64,000 bases of DNA from Cytobacillus oceanisediminis 2691 (GCF_000294775.2 NZ_CP015506.1:3695501-3759500); one strand, 5' to 3'. Counted from the first letter of the stretch, positions 51,547 to 60,870 are shown. Numbers and translations: made by a program. The notes: a model not told the origin generated them from the letters alone.

Positions 51547-52158
51547 TTAAGAATATGAACGCACAACATCTGATAGGCCTGGAGAAGCCGTTCCAGTGCC
51601 AACTGCAGCAAACTTCCAATCGCCTCCATGGCGATAAATCTCACCGACAATTAAACTAGTTTTTCCGCTGTAATCATCTGTAAGATTATATTTAATCAAT
51701 TCTTGATTATTTCCAGAGTTAACGACACGGATGAATGCATTCTGAATCATGCCAAAATGCTGCTTTCTTTTTACACTATCATAGATATTTACAACAAAAA
51801 CCATTTTGTGAACGTGTGCCGGCACTCTGCTTAAATCAACCATTACCTGCTCGTCGTCTCCATCTCCCGCTCCGGTAAGATTGTCCCCGGAATGCTGTAC
51901 ACTTCCATCGCTGCTTTTTAAATTACCGAAATATATAACATCTTTATTACTCTTAAGCTTTCCATTTTCACCAAGCATGATAACAGAAGCATCGCAGTCG
52001 ATATTTGCACCGCCGCCGCCTCCGAATAAAGATCCCAGAAGACCGCCGCCTCCGCTTTTTTGTACTGGATCCCAGCCTAATCCTACCATAATTTTAGATA
52101 ATCCGGGATTTCCTTTAGTTAAGTCAACACGCTGGCCTTTTTGAAGATTTATTGCCAT
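51547..52158 (-). CDS. terD: TerD-family stress protein with glycine-rich insert
   Basis: 203 aa. TerD fold of calcium-binding beta sandwich: MAINLQKGQRVDLTKGNPGL, the metal-binding NIDCDASVIMLGENGKL, GDNLTGAGDGDDEQVMVDLS and LIVGEIYRHGGDWKFAAVG. Residues 35-51 are a glycine-rich insertion (SGGGGLLGSLFGGGGG) absent from the other TerD in the island. It resembles B. subtilis YceC. Third gene of the yceG-telA-terD unit. Presumed calcium-dependent adaptor at the membrane in the Ter stress complex. Confidence 0.93.
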   Translation of the reverse strand: MAINLQKGQRVDLTKGNPGLSKIMVGLGWDPVQKSGGGGLLGSLFGGGGGANIDCDASVIMLGENGKLKSNKDVIYFGNLKSSDGSVQHSGDNLTGAGDGDDEQVMVDLSRVPAHVHKMVFVVNIYDSVKRKQHFGMIQNAFIRVVNSGNNQELIKYNLTDDYSGKTSLIVGEIYRHGGDWKFAAVGTGTASPGLSDVVRSYS

Positions 52159-52210
52159 ATCAATTCCACCTCATCAATTATTTATATTTTATTTTAAAAT
52201 GAGCAGCTGC

Positions 52211-53317
52211 CTAACCCTGCTGCTTCATTTTTTTAAAATTGTCCTGCAGCTGTTCCAGTCTCCTGGTTCCTTCTTGCCGTAAACGCTTGTTTTCTTCTTC
52301 TATTGATTTTGTCTCCTGCATACCTTTCATGATGATATTCCAGGATTCCTCAATGGTTTCTATCTTAATGCTCGGACCGCCTGCCAATCTTGCGATATCA
52401 GCGCTTTGATTAGAAATATTCTGGGCATTGCGCACAAGCATTTCATTTGTTCGTCTGTCCAGCTCGCTCATTGAATCTGCAACAAGTTTTTGTCTCTTTG
52501 CTGCCACTGCCTGAATCAGGCCATTCTTAAAAATTGGAATCGTAGTAACGAATGCAGAATTAATCTTCCCGATCAGCTTAGTATTGCCTCGCTGCAGCAG
52601 CCGGATTTGCGGTGCAGTTTGAAGGGCAACCATTTTAGCCATTTCAAGATCATAGACTCTTTGCTCCAGCAGTTCGATGGCATTTCTTAACGTATCCAGC
52701 TGCATCGAAGCCATTTGATCCCCCCGGGCTGCCCTTTCTTCCAGCTGAGGAAGCTGATGGGCTTTTAAATCGTCGGCTTTCAGCTGTCCTGCCACAGCAT
52801 ATTTTTCGAGCGTCAGATAGTACTGATAATTTTGCTCATACATTTGTTCAAGCATGGATGTGGAATCAACCATTTCACTTTGGTATTTGGAAATTTCAAC
52901 ATAAACCTTATCAATTTCCGCGCCCATTGTCTGATATTTCCCGAAAAGCTTTTCAATCATCTTTTCACCGCGCTTGAAAAGCTTGCCAAAGATCCCTTTT
53001 GATCCCTGCTCGAAATCCTTCTTGTCAAATTTGTCCATAATTCTGCCGAGCTGCTTTAAAAGCTCACCTGAATCTTCAACCTTGGTTGTTCTCATGTTGC
53101 TCAGTATCTGATCGGAAAAGCGGGAAATCTGGACTGCAGGCTCTTTACCGAATTCAAGTATTTGAATTTGGTCCTTCTCATCGATGGACCTGGCCAAATT
53201 TTGCACCTCAGGCTCCTGCCTTAAAGCAAGCTTAATTTCTGATACCTTATTTTCGGTTAATTTGTCATCCTGCACCTGGGCTGTTAAATTCAAATCTGTT
53301 GCGTTAGTCGGATTCAT
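52211..53317 (-). CDS. TelA/YceH toxic-anion-resistance protein
   Basis: About 368 aa, starting at an ATG 6 nt after GGGTGA, next to the yceG stop. Almost entirely helical with long coiled coils (KIDKVYVEISKYQSEM and ERAARGDQMASMQL regions), and the conserved NGLIQAVAAKRQKLVADSM segment of the TelA family. No signal peptide. TelA proteins are linked to tellurite, nisin and other envelope stress resistance, probably as membrane-associated scaffolds; the precise role is unsettled. Confidence 0.92.
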   Translation of the reverse strand: MNPTNATDLNLTAQVQDDKLTENKVSEIKLALRQEPEVQNLARSIDEKDQIQILEFGKEPAVQISRFSDQILSNMRTTKVEDSGELLKQLGRIMDKFDKKDFEQGSKGIFGKLFKRGEKMIEKLFGKYQTMGAEIDKVYVEISKYQSEMVDSTSMLEQMYEQNYQYYLTLEKYAVAGQLKADDLKAHQLPQLEERAARGDQMASMQLDTLRNAIELLEQRVYDLEMAKMVALQTAPQIRLLQRGNTKLIGKINSAFVTTIPIFKNGLIQAVAAKRQKLVADSMSELDRRTNEMLVRNAQNISNQSADIARLAGGPSIKIETIEESWNIIMKGMQETKSIEEENKRLRQEGTRRLEQLQDNFKKMKQQG

Positions 53318-53319
53318 TT

Positions 53320-54963
53320 TCAATCACCCTTTAAATTTTTTAATATTCCTTGAAAGAGAACCTTCTTTAGAAAAGATGGCTCCTTAAATTCCTGTTCAAA
53401 AACAACATCCTCAAGCCAATGGACATCATATAAATCTTCCTCAATGAAGTTTTCAATGTCGTTATGGCCCGGCGGATTATACAATACAATATCCAGTCCA
53501 AACTGATTAAGCAGCAAAAGAAGAGCGGCATCCGATCTTACCATCGTCCCGTTCAGCTCGTTGTTATAGAGGATAATCTTAGGGACTTCCTGCGAATAAT
53601 CAAATTGCTGCATTAATTTTAGAATGCTCGGCGGAATTTGCAGGCTTTGGCTAAATAGATAAATCTTCAATTCATCTTCCGCTTCACCGGAAAGCGGCTT
53701 TATACGCGGACGTTCACACATATTTCTAATCGCCATTGCAATTCCATTTTGCAGGCCGCCAGGAAGCTGCTGATACCTCCAATAGTGCCCTGCAATGATT
53801 TTTTCAGGATCAAGCTTTCCTTCCCTGTCAAGTGCATTCCGATAATGGAACCGAAAATCATTGTTGACGCTATTTGTAAAAGGAAATCTCCTTATCAGCA
53901 AACTTTCATCATACTGGCTGATTGTTTGTATTCGATCCCAGTATTCCTTGCGGTTCCTGCTTACACCCTGGATTTTTGAAAATACGGAAGGTATCATGAC
54001 CCTCCCTTCTTTCACCTGGAAGTTTGGGCGGATCATGGCTTTCTCTTTAATTAAAATAAAGAGCTCATCATAAGTGGTTTTCAAAGTAACAGAGGAAGGT
54101 GTATAATCCCGCAGCTGCCAGGGCTTATAAAGTCCTGATCCCTCATGGTTAAGGATGGTTTCTATTTCCCTGGATGCTCTATAGGCAACTGTAGCACTCC
54201 TTCTTCTCTTTTCTTGCGGAAAAGGCTCTGGCTTTTTCTTTTCAGGGTAATGATGGACAAAAGATTCCTGACCAACCGGCCCCATTTTTGCCGGAAGATC
54301 TTCCCCTGAAGGAGAAAAATAAAGAATATCGCACCCGATTTGAATTAAGTAATACAAAAAATAAAAATGACTCTTTTTCCCATTACCGTACCATAGGATT
54401 TTTGGCATGGCCCTTTTAGGGTCAATATCTTTAAGTTCTGTGCCCAAATGGTTAGTGGACCACTTAATCACATCTACAAGCACTCTTCGGATATCCTGGT
54501 TTTTTAATCCGGCTGGTTCATGTTCAGAAAAAAGTTTCAGCATACTGATCATCGCTTCTCTAATCTTCCTGTGCATAGAAGGTGAGGATGATTTAAGCAG
54601 CAGCTGTTCCCCATCAAGGAAAGCAGCAAAGCGGTTTATGGATAAATCCTGTTCCTGGTTAATGTTCAGGACTTTTTGTATCGCCTGGAAATGCTGATTA
54701 TTAATGGTTTTATCCAGATGTTCTTCACTCAAAAGAAGCAGCCCTGCATTCTCTGTGTGAATAAGGTCAAAAAGACGATTATAATATTCATCTTCATCAA
54801 GCGGAACTCCGAGAAACCTGGCAACAATCTGGCCAATATGCAAAGTTTGCTGTTCCTCTCTGTAACTGTCACGCTCTTGATTAGGCTTTGTTAAGTGTGA
54901 GGTCCAATTCTCATGTGTAATCTTTATAATGTGATTTTTAATTTGACTGTACGACAAGTTCAA
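53320..54963 (-). CDS. yceG: YceG family protein of the Ter system
   Basis: 547 aa from a TTG start (LNLSYSQIKNHIIKITHENW) behind GGGAAGGGAT. No signal peptide or transmembrane helix. Recognisable by co-occurrence and by the paired repeats ILWYGNGKKSHFYFLYYLIQIGCDILYFSPSG and KIILYNNELNGTMVRSDAAL, given here only in outline; these Rossmann-like halves hint at duplicated domains. B. subtilis yceG (about 537 aa) lies between yceF and yceH. Function unknown. The leader from the ECF-type promoter is about 150 nt. Confidence 0.88.
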   Translation of the reverse strand: MNLSYSQIKNHIIKITHENWTSHLTKPNQERDSYREEQQTLHIGQIVARFLGVPLDEDEYYNRLFDLIHTENAGLLLLSEEHLDKTINNQHFQAIQKVLNINQEQDLSINRFAAFLDGEQLLLKSSSPSMHRKIREAMISMLKLFSEHEPAGLKNQDIRRVLVDVIKWSTNHLGTELKDIDPKRAMPKILWYGNGKKSHFYFLYYLIQIGCDILYFSPSGEDLPAKMGPVGQESFVHHYPEKKKPEPFPQEKRRRSATVAYRASREIETILNHEGSGLYKPWQLRDYTPSSVTLKTTYDELFILIKEKAMIRPNFQVKEGRVMIPSVFSKIQGVSRNRKEYWDRIQTISQYDESLLIRRFPFTNSVNNDFRFHYRNALDREGKLDPEKIIAGHYWRYQQLPGGLQNGIAMAIRNMCERPRIKPLSGEAEDELKIYLFSQSLQIPPSILKLMQQFDYSQEVPKIILYNNELNGTMVRSDAALLLLLNQFGLDIVLYNPPGHNDIENFIEEDLYDVHWLEDVVFEQEFKEPSFLKKVLFQGILKNLKGD

Positions 54964-55120
54964 TTTATATCCCTTCCCTCTATGAGCGAAAGATGCATTC
55001 TTATCATTTCATTCAAAAATGGCGTTTCAGTTCCCGGATAATGACACGGGAAAAAATATGTAAACTTATTACCATCATATCATAGGAATACAGCCTATTT
55101 CTAAAATGGTTAACTTTCTT

Positions 55121-55146
55121 TACGATTTAACAGGAAGAAAGTTTCA
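55121..55146 (-). promoter_or_regulatory. ECF (sigma W/M type) promoter of yceG-telA-terD
   Basis: Minus strand TGAAAC (55146-55141), 16 bp, then CGTAAA. A full match to TGAAAC-N16-CGTA. It lies 158 bp before the yceG start codon, in a 287-bp gap. Confidence 0.82.
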
Positions 55147-55250
55147 TTTCAGCCGTATTTTCATAGCTGAATAACCTCAAATGAACTTTTTCACCATTAT
55201 TCCTGTCCCCGCATAAATTGGAGTACTCTGTGAAAGGAAGGTGAATCAGT

Positions 55251-55499
55251 ATGAGGCTGCTTTTTCGAAGAGTGAGATATCAGGGGATTGATCATGATCT
55301 GGATATGATCAGGAATATTTTATGTTCCAGTTCTTTTGTTTTCACAGACATCTTTTTCTTGTCATTAATTCTTGCAGTCTTCACTTTTGTTAGTTACCAG
55401 TCTATTGCCATCAGCAGCTTAATCTTTACAGGATGCTATACGTCTTGCATCTGTTTATTTATCGCTTTAAAAAAATGGCTGAGGGACCAGCCGGACTAA
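55251..55499 (+). CDS. Small two-helix membrane protein inside the Ter island, 82 aa
   Basis: AAAGGAAGGTGAATCAGT precedes the ATG. Residues about 28-48 and 52-72 are transmembrane; the N-terminus (MRLLFRRVRYQGIDHDLDMIRN) is basic and cytoplasmic. It is the only plus-strand gene in the island, convergent with the HAD gene whose stop codon it overlaps by 4 bp. No family recognised. It may be a membrane partner of the Ter proteins or an unrelated gene. Confidence 0.75.
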   Translation: MRLLFRRVRYQGIDHDLDMIRNILCSSSFVFTDIFFLSLILAVFTFVSYQSIAISSLIFTGCYTSCICLFIALKKWLRDQPD

Positions 55500-56299
55500 A
55501 CTCTTTCTTTAATATTATTTAAAACATCATTAAGAATTTCTTCCCCGGCTGCCGCCCCTATATTATTAGAAATCAAGTAAGGATGTGAGAGGGCTGGATT
55601 AGCTGCCAGCTCACCATGGTTTGGGACGTATGGGAAATCGCAGAACTTTAAGAAATCATGGTCCAGAACTGAATCACCTGCTCCGAAAACAATTTTTATT
55701 TCTTCCCGATTCTTAATAAATTTTACTGCCTCGCCTTTACAGATTGGATTCGGCATAAAATACAGTTTTCTCCCCTGAAGGGATATTCTCCACCCATAAG
55801 ACTCAGTCAGCCTTACTATTTCCTCTTTGGCTGCTGTTGTAATATGTTCATTCAGAATATAGTAAAAGAAAAGATTTTCAGCGGTTTTTATTTTTCCGTT
55901 CAGTTCCAGAGATTGTGATCTGTCCATCATTTCCTCAAGCAATGCACACTCTGCCTTTAGACGCTTTCGTACTATGCCGGACCACTCCTCAAGAGGCTTT
56001 CCATGATAATGGATATTTGCGCCATTCGATGTGACAGTGTACGGAATATTAAGTTGGTCATCCTGAAAAATAAAAATGCGCTTATATTGTTCGTAAGTTC
56101 TCGTTGTAACAGGCACAAAGAGCATTTGAGCGGATACCCTTTTCAGCATCAAGAGCCCCTCGTTCGTCATAAAGGCCACTTCCCTGCCATCTTTACGCTC
56201 AACCCCAATTAAATTTTTTTCTCCTGTCTGACCAAAATCAGCTAGTGCTTTATTTGAGTAGATCAATGTCCTGTCCAGGTCTGAAGCAAACATCCTCAT
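55496..56299 (-). CDS. HAD-family phosphatase of the Ter biosynthetic module
   Basis: 267 aa. Motif I FASDLDRTLIYS with the nucleophile Asp, motif II VPVTTRT, Lys in CKGEAVKF, and motif III/IV FGAGDSVLDHDFL. Cof-type cap in the middle. Likely removes a phosphate from the module's product. Its ATG overlaps the StiP stop by one base (TAATG), so it is translationally coupled. In the Ter systems described by comparative genomics an HAD enzyme accompanies the phosphoribosyltransferase. Confidence 0.9.
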   Translation of the reverse strand: MRMFASDLDRTLIYSNKALADFGQTGEKNLIGVERKDGREVAFMTNEGLLMLKRVSAQMLFVPVTTRTYEQYKRIFIFQDDQLNIPYTVTSNGANIHYHGKPLEEWSGIVRKRLKAECALLEEMMDRSQSLELNGKIKTAENLFFYYILNEHITTAAKEEIVRLTESYGWRISLQGRKLYFMPNPICKGEAVKFIKNREEIKIVFGAGDSVLDHDFLKFCDFPYVPNHGELAANPALSHPYLISNNIGAAAGEEILNDVLNNIKERV

Positions 56300-57405
56300 T
56301 ATTCTTCTCCCGTCTTTTTAATTAATCCACAGCATGTGTAGCTCATATCAGGATAATGAATAATCTCGACATTCCTCTCCCGGGCAAGCATCACAATATG
56401 GCGAACATATGGGCTTTTAGGGTCTCTCATCAGAATTTTCCATGGAAGCCTTCTCAGAAGAACCCTGGTGGTTTCTCCGACTCCCGGCTTTACAAAGTTA
56501 ATAGATTCAATTTTAAATTCCTCTTGTATTCTCTGAACTTCTTTCATTCCTTTAAAACATGCTTCCCCAGGGTTTTCCATAATCTTGGCCGCAAGTTCAG
56601 CTGCTTCCTGTTTAATAGCCGAGAACTCTTCTGTAATCGCTGAGAGATAATGGTTTGAAACATCTGCTTCCTCCAGCTCCCTATAGTATTTGGCGCCATG
56701 GTAATCTTCCGGCCCAATTAAGGATTCATTTAATACTGTTCTGCTGACCAATCCTGAAACAGTAGAATTGAGGCAGGCACTTGGAATCAGAAAGTCCTCC
56801 CTTGTTCCATAAAGTGTTGTGCAAAATCCTGGATCTGCAAGAACAGCCAAAGTGTCATCGAGAAGAACACCATAATGTTCATGGAATTGTCTGCAGGCCT
56901 TGGTTAATTCAACAGAAATAGCCCCTTTGCCTGTCCATCCATCCACAAACTGAATATTGCAGCCAGGATGTGAGTTTAAGATATGCTTTATCGCATTTTC
57001 GTCGATCCCCCGGTCCCTGATAATGGAAATGCTGTAATGCGGCAATCTTACTCCATATACTTCATAAAGATACCGTTTTATTAGAATACCGACAGGCGTC
57101 CCTGCTCTGGCCAGGGAAACTAAAACCGCATTTTCTCCTTTTTTCTTCCAAATTTGTTCAGAAACCACTCCTGTGGACAATGCTGTTTTTCGTTTGTATT
57201 CATCAAGTGTTTCCCAAAACAGGGAAAGGTAATTTTCAGGAGGCTGGTATTCAATAGGAAGTGTTTCACTATAATGCTGACCGGACTGAATGTTTTTTTC
57301 CCTTTGCTCAATGGATCCTTCAAGTGAATATCTGCTTAAATCCTTCAGTAAAAATACAACGTCATCTTTACTATATGAACCAAATTTATCGGCAATTCTA
57401 TTCAT
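56299..57405 (-). CDS. StiP-type protein of the Ter biosynthetic module
   Basis: 368 aa starting at MNRIADKFGSYSKDD behind GGGGGTGAAAGAA, 8 nt inside the preceding gene. Blocks LVSLARAGTPVGILIKRY, ISIIRDRGID, FVDGWTGKGAIS and LADPGFCTTLYGTREDFLIPSACL are those of the 'cysteine protease StiP' annotation family. The first three resemble a phosphoribosyltransferase-like fold, so I regard the protease name as uncertain. A Cys near the end (YTCCGLI) is also conserved-looking. It works with the neighbouring PRTase and HAD proteins. Confidence 0.85.
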   Translation of the reverse strand: MNRIADKFGSYSKDDVVFLLKDLSRYSLEGSIEQREKNIQSGQHYSETLPIEYQPPENYLSLFWETLDEYKRKTALSTGVVSEQIWKKKGENAVLVSLARAGTPVGILIKRYLYEVYGVRLPHYSISIIRDRGIDENAIKHILNSHPGCNIQFVDGWTGKGAISVELTKACRQFHEHYGVLLDDTLAVLADPGFCTTLYGTREDFLIPSACLNSTVSGLVSRTVLNESLIGPEDYHGAKYYRELEEADVSNHYLSAITEEFSAIKQEAAELAAKIMENPGEACFKGMKEVQRIQEEFKIESINFVKPGVGETTRVLLRRLPWKILMRDPKSPYVRHIVMLARERNVEIIHYPDMSYTCCGLIKKTGEE

Positions 57406-58771
57406 TTCTTTCACCCCCATTAAAGCAAACTATTTTTATATTCTTTATATATTTCTTTAATTGATTGATAAAAGGCATAAGTGAATCTTTTTCCGGCTCT
57501 CTTTCGAAAAACAGGAATAGTTCTTCATAATAGTCCTCTGGAATGTTATAAACAAATTGTGCCATTTCAGGGTTTTCAGGGTTTTGAAAGGAAATGCCGT
57601 ATTTGGCTCCATATTCATTAACATTTCTTACAAAAATGGGACTGCGTGTTGTTGAGTGGAATTTTACGCCTTCCCCCATTAATGAGGCAAGTTTCATAGG
57701 GATATACATAAACTCCCCTGTTCCAAGACATAGCGTATTCCTGCCATCCCGTTTACCTGATAGGTATTGGCCGATCTCAGCTAATGACACACTTAATCTG
57801 GCTTGGCGTTTTGCATCCAGCCCGAAACGGCCAGAATCTTTTAAATAAGGAATAGTTTTGACTTCACCGCTTAGAGCAGCAGAAGGCTCATTCACCGGGC
57901 TTAATAGTTCAGGGAATTCATTATTTATATGAATATAGGAAATTAGCCCATCATTTCCTTTCAGTTCATCCGATGACTGACTTTCATGCACTTCAGGGGA
58001 ACCCTTAACGTCGATCTCCCCTTTTAGAAGAGACACACTGTGAATAATAATGCCCAATTCTTTTTCAAGATCATCAAACAGAATCTGGTTTTTTAGGGAA
58101 CGCCAATCCAGAATGGAGACGACTGTATAAATCTTTCTGGGAAAGCGTTCATGAATGGATCGGATGATATTAATAGCTGTTTTTCCTGTTGTCATTTCAT
58201 CATCAACAAGAATGATCTCTCTCTTATTATCCAAAAGGCTTTCATTTGTGTAACACCTGTGGGAAGTAGCATGGGAATGTTCTTCTTCAAATGTTATGAC
58301 AGAATTCCTATCAATCAGCTGCTCTCTTGTTGTGTGAAAGTAATCGGCACGTTTAAATGATTGAAAGAAAGCATGCCCAAGTGCCGTTGCTGTTTCGGCA
58401 AAACCGATAATGACAGGGTTATGTTCTTCATGAATAAAAGGGCTGCTGTTTATGACGCCTGAGCCGTTTTTAAAAGCAGATAGAAGCTCAGCGGCCTTTC
58501 CTGTGTCTACGTTCTTTACCTTTTCCATATAACGGCTTGCAAGCAGTTCCCCTGTCAGGAGTCCGATTTGCGGATTAATCGGAATATGTTTTCCGAGTAC
58601 TTTGCTGACAAATAAAAAGGATCTTTTTTTATTTATTCTTGCGGCCATGACAAACAAATCTTCAGGCGCAAGCTCATAAGGGTTATCGGTTATCTGAATA
58701 TCAACGGTTAATGAGTTGAGTATCTGAATTGAATATTTCGTTTTTGAGTAGGTCAATGTATGTGATCTCAT
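57398..58771 (-). CDS. Phosphoribosyltransferase (with TRSP-like C-terminal part) of the Ter module
   Basis: 457 aa. The PRPP-binding loop IILVDDEMTTGKTAINII (about residues 187-204) marks a type I PRTase. The N-terminal part VIIGFAETATALGHAFF is the hood region. The C-terminal third, with LCLGTGEFMYIPMKLA and STTRSPIFV, matches the TRSP domain described as partner of this PRTase. It would attach a ribosyl-phosphate to a base-like substrate. GGGGTG lies 8 nt before the ATG, which is inside the previous gene, a 71-nt overlap. Confidence 0.88.
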   Translation of the reverse strand: MRSHTLTYSKTKYSIQILNSLTVDIQITDNPYELAPEDLFVMAARINKKRSFLFVSKVLGKHIPINPQIGLLTGELLASRYMEKVKNVDTGKAAELLSAFKNGSGVINSSPFIHEEHNPVIIGFAETATALGHAFFQSFKRADYFHTTREQLIDRNSVITFEEEHSHATSHRCYTNESLLDNKREIILVDDEMTTGKTAINIIRSIHERFPRKIYTVVSILDWRSLKNQILFDDLEKELGIIIHSVSLLKGEIDVKGSPEVHESQSSDELKGNDGLISYIHINNEFPELLSPVNEPSAALSGEVKTIPYLKDSGRFGLDAKRQARLSVSLAEIGQYLSGKRDGRNTLCLGTGEFMYIPMKLASLMGEGVKFHSTTRSPIFVRNVNEYGAKYGISFQNPENPEMAQFVYNIPEDYYEELFLFFEREPEKDSLMPFINQLKKYIKNIKIVCFNGGERNE

Positions 58772-59912
58772 CCTGCAGCACCCCGTATACTTCTGATTTT
58801 AATAATATTTTTTTAGCCCAATATAAATGGGGTTTAATTTCATTCATTTTGTTTTGGTAATCGCTTTTCATAACCCCTATTTTTCCGCCGGCCTGACCGG
58901 CGATGCTCTGTGCATCCAAATACTCTTCAAGGGTGACAGTATTCAATGCCTGTACGGGCCTGATATGGGTTGGATGGATAATGGTTTTTCCAGTTAAGCC
59001 ATTTGATATATCCATCGCAATTTCTCTAATTAATCCGTCCATATGCCGGTCAATCAAGTCCGTCCTCATTTTGAGCCCATCCTGCCCAAGACGTTCCCTG
59101 AATGGAGTCTGCCTGATTTGAGGCTTCAGAAGACGCTCCTTTGAGGAGAAGTATTCCCATACCGGGCCTGAGATGACATATGGCTGATCGGAACGCAAAA
59201 ATATATTAATGATATCTGAGATACAATCTCTGATAACAGCAATATCATATACAGTAGTATCTGAGTTTCTGCGAATTCCATATAGCCCGCTAAAATCAGT
59301 GGCACCAATCCGCACATTCAAAATCAGTTCAGAATGCTGGTCCAAAACCTTCTTAATGCCGATTAATTCATCAAGCCTTGTTTCTTTTTGAATGATTTCT
59401 TTAGTTTCCAGAATCGGCATGGCATATAAACAATAACCATAAGAATTAAGCTTTTTAATTTCAGCTAAAATTTTGCATCCTTCAGCCGGAGAGAACTTTG
59501 GCAGAACAAAACCAGTGAGAAGATGCATGCCATTGGGGATTCTGTTTTTGAGTCTAATAAGCTGTTCATAGCTTCTGATACGCACGAAGAGCAAAGGGAG
59601 ATCTTCTTCTTCACAAAGCCCCTTGTCAAGGTCCGAGCTCAAATTTTCCAATTCCAAAGACAGCAGGTCTTCTGCCTGTTCCACTTCATCATCACCAATT
59701 GCATCTTCAAGGCATATGACCATGGATGTAAGGCCTGCATGCTTTTTTGAGAGCAGATCCTGATGAATATTAGGCCTTGTAGCCGGCATATACAAAGTTG
59801 CTCCAAGTGCATATGCTAAAAGATCCCTGCCTGACCTCTTGTTAAAATGGCCCGGCTTTTTGTAAAACACCTGATTTATTTTTTCATCCGGAAGATCGGA
59901 AAATAGTCTCAT
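58701..59912 (-). CDS. HpcH/HpaI-type aldolase or lyase of the Ter module
   Basis: 403 aa TIM-barrel C-C lyase. MVICLEDAIGDDEVEQAEDLL carries the acidic metal ligand. RIRSYEQL holds the Arg, ILNVRIGATDFSGLYGIRR the second ligand region and GKTIIHPTHI the CitE-like end motif. Compared with CitE/HpcH (about 290 aa) it has an extra C-terminal 80 residues. It begins the biosynthetic operon; AAGGAATGGAG precedes the ATG. It would supply or cleave the carbon unit of the predicted nucleoside-like metabolite (inference from published comparative genomics of Ter systems). Confidence 0.87.
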   Translation of the reverse strand: MRLFSDLPDEKINQVFYKKPGHFNKRSGRDLLAYALGATLYMPATRPNIHQDLLSKKHAGLTSMVICLEDAIGDDEVEQAEDLLSLELENLSSDLDKGLCEEEDLPLLFVRIRSYEQLIRLKNRIPNGMHLLTGFVLPKFSPAEGCKILAEIKKLNSYGYCLYAMPILETKEIIQKETRLDELIGIKKVLDQHSELILNVRIGATDFSGLYGIRRNSDTTVYDIAVIRDCISDIINIFLRSDQPYVISGPVWEYFSSKERLLKPQIRQTPFRERLGQDGLKMRTDLIDRHMDGLIREIAMDISNGLTGKTIIHPTHIRPVQALNTVTLEEYLDAQSIAGQAGGKIGVMKSDYQNKMNEIKPHLYWAKKILLKSEVYGVLQDEITYIDLLKNEIFNSDTQLINR

Positions 59913-59978
59913 TTTTGCAGCTCCATTCCTTCACATAAATACTACTTTCTTCCTTTTTCGTCCAAAAAAGATAAAAAT

Positions 59979-60010
59979 AAAAGGGAGCGGACAAGTGTCT
60001 GTTCCCTTTT
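59979..60010 (-). terminator. Terminator-like hairpin after terC
   Basis: AAAGGGA pairs with TCCCTTT over a partly paired loop, followed by a U-rich tail. It may cut read-through from terD-terC into the biosynthetic genes. Confidence 0.6.
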
Positions 60011-60037
60011 AAACGTTGAGCAATTAGATATTTAAGT

Positions 60038-60811
60038 TCAGCCCTGATCTGCAGCTTCCTTTTTTGCATTCCTTGCATGAACTACAAAAGTAAGTGCAAA
60101 CACGATGACCAACACAATAAAGAAATAAATATGGTCAATATGAATACCTGCCGCACTGGCAAGCATCTTAGCAGAAATTAGAAGGATTAGAATATATGAG
60201 CTTGTTTCCAATTCTGGCACCCTGTCAATCAGCTTTAAGAATACTCCCGCTACTCCACGCATCATGATAATACCAAGCATGCCTCCAATTAACAGCACCC
60301 AGATTTCTTCACTTACTCCAAGCGCAGCTAATATACTATCTATGGAGAAGGCGATATCCATCAATTCCACCGCAATGACGGTTCCCCAGAAAGTGCCAAA
60401 AAGACGAATTAATAAACCTCGCTGATTAATCCCTTCAATGGCCTCTTCATCACCGTCTTGCTCGGCTTTCCGCTTATCAATAAAATACTTGATTGCAAGC
60501 CATGCTAAATATGCTGCACCCAATGCCTTAATATACCAGAATTCTATTAAGTATACCCCGATTCCAATTGCAAGGAACCTGAAGAAGTAAGCACCTAGCA
60601 GTCCGTAAAAAAGTGCTTTCTTACGCTGTTTTTCTGGTAAATGTTTTACCATTACAGCAAGTACTAATGCATTATCTGCAGATAACAAACCTTCTAAAAT
60701 TATTAGTGTACCTATCAGTGCCCAGCTTTCCGGTTTTGATAAAGCCTCCACCCACATGTCCCAGTGAAAAAACTTGGCATAAGTATTCAGAATTGCCTCT
60801 AAAACTTCCAT
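60038..60811 (-). CDS. terC: TerC/YceF family integral membrane protein
   Basis: 257 aa from MEVLEAILNTYAKFFHWD, the same length as B. subtilis YceF as I recall. GGGGGGA lies about 12 nt upstream. Seven to nine transmembrane helices. Signature LEGLLSADNALVLAVMVKHLP and AVELMDIAFSIDSILAALG contain the Asp residues thought to bind metal. In Ter systems TerC is the membrane partner of TerD; in Bacillus it also supports manganese handling during protein export (family knowledge). Confidence 0.94.
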   Translation of the reverse strand: MEVLEAILNTYAKFFHWDMWVEALSKPESWALIGTLIILEGLLSADNALVLAVMVKHLPEKQRKKALFYGLLGAYFFRFLAIGIGVYLIEFWYIKALGAAYLAWLAIKYFIDKRKAEQDGDEEAIEGINQRGLLIRLFGTFWGTVIAVELMDIAFSIDSILAALGVSEEIWVLLIGGMLGIIMMRGVAGVFLKLIDRVPELETSSYILILLISAKMLASAAGIHIDHIYFFIVLVIVFALTFVVHARNAKKEAADQG

Positions 60812-60847
60812 TCTTGTATTATTCCCCCCAAGTATTTGTCCGTATAA

Positions 60848-60870
60848 AAGACCCGGCAATGCCGAGCCTT
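60848..60870 (-). terminator. Possible attenuator between terD and terC
   Basis: AAGGCTCGGC pairs with GCCGGGTCTT (two G-U pairs) around a 3-nt loop, then UU. It lies 37 nt before terC and would favour terD over downstream genes. Confidence 0.5.
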
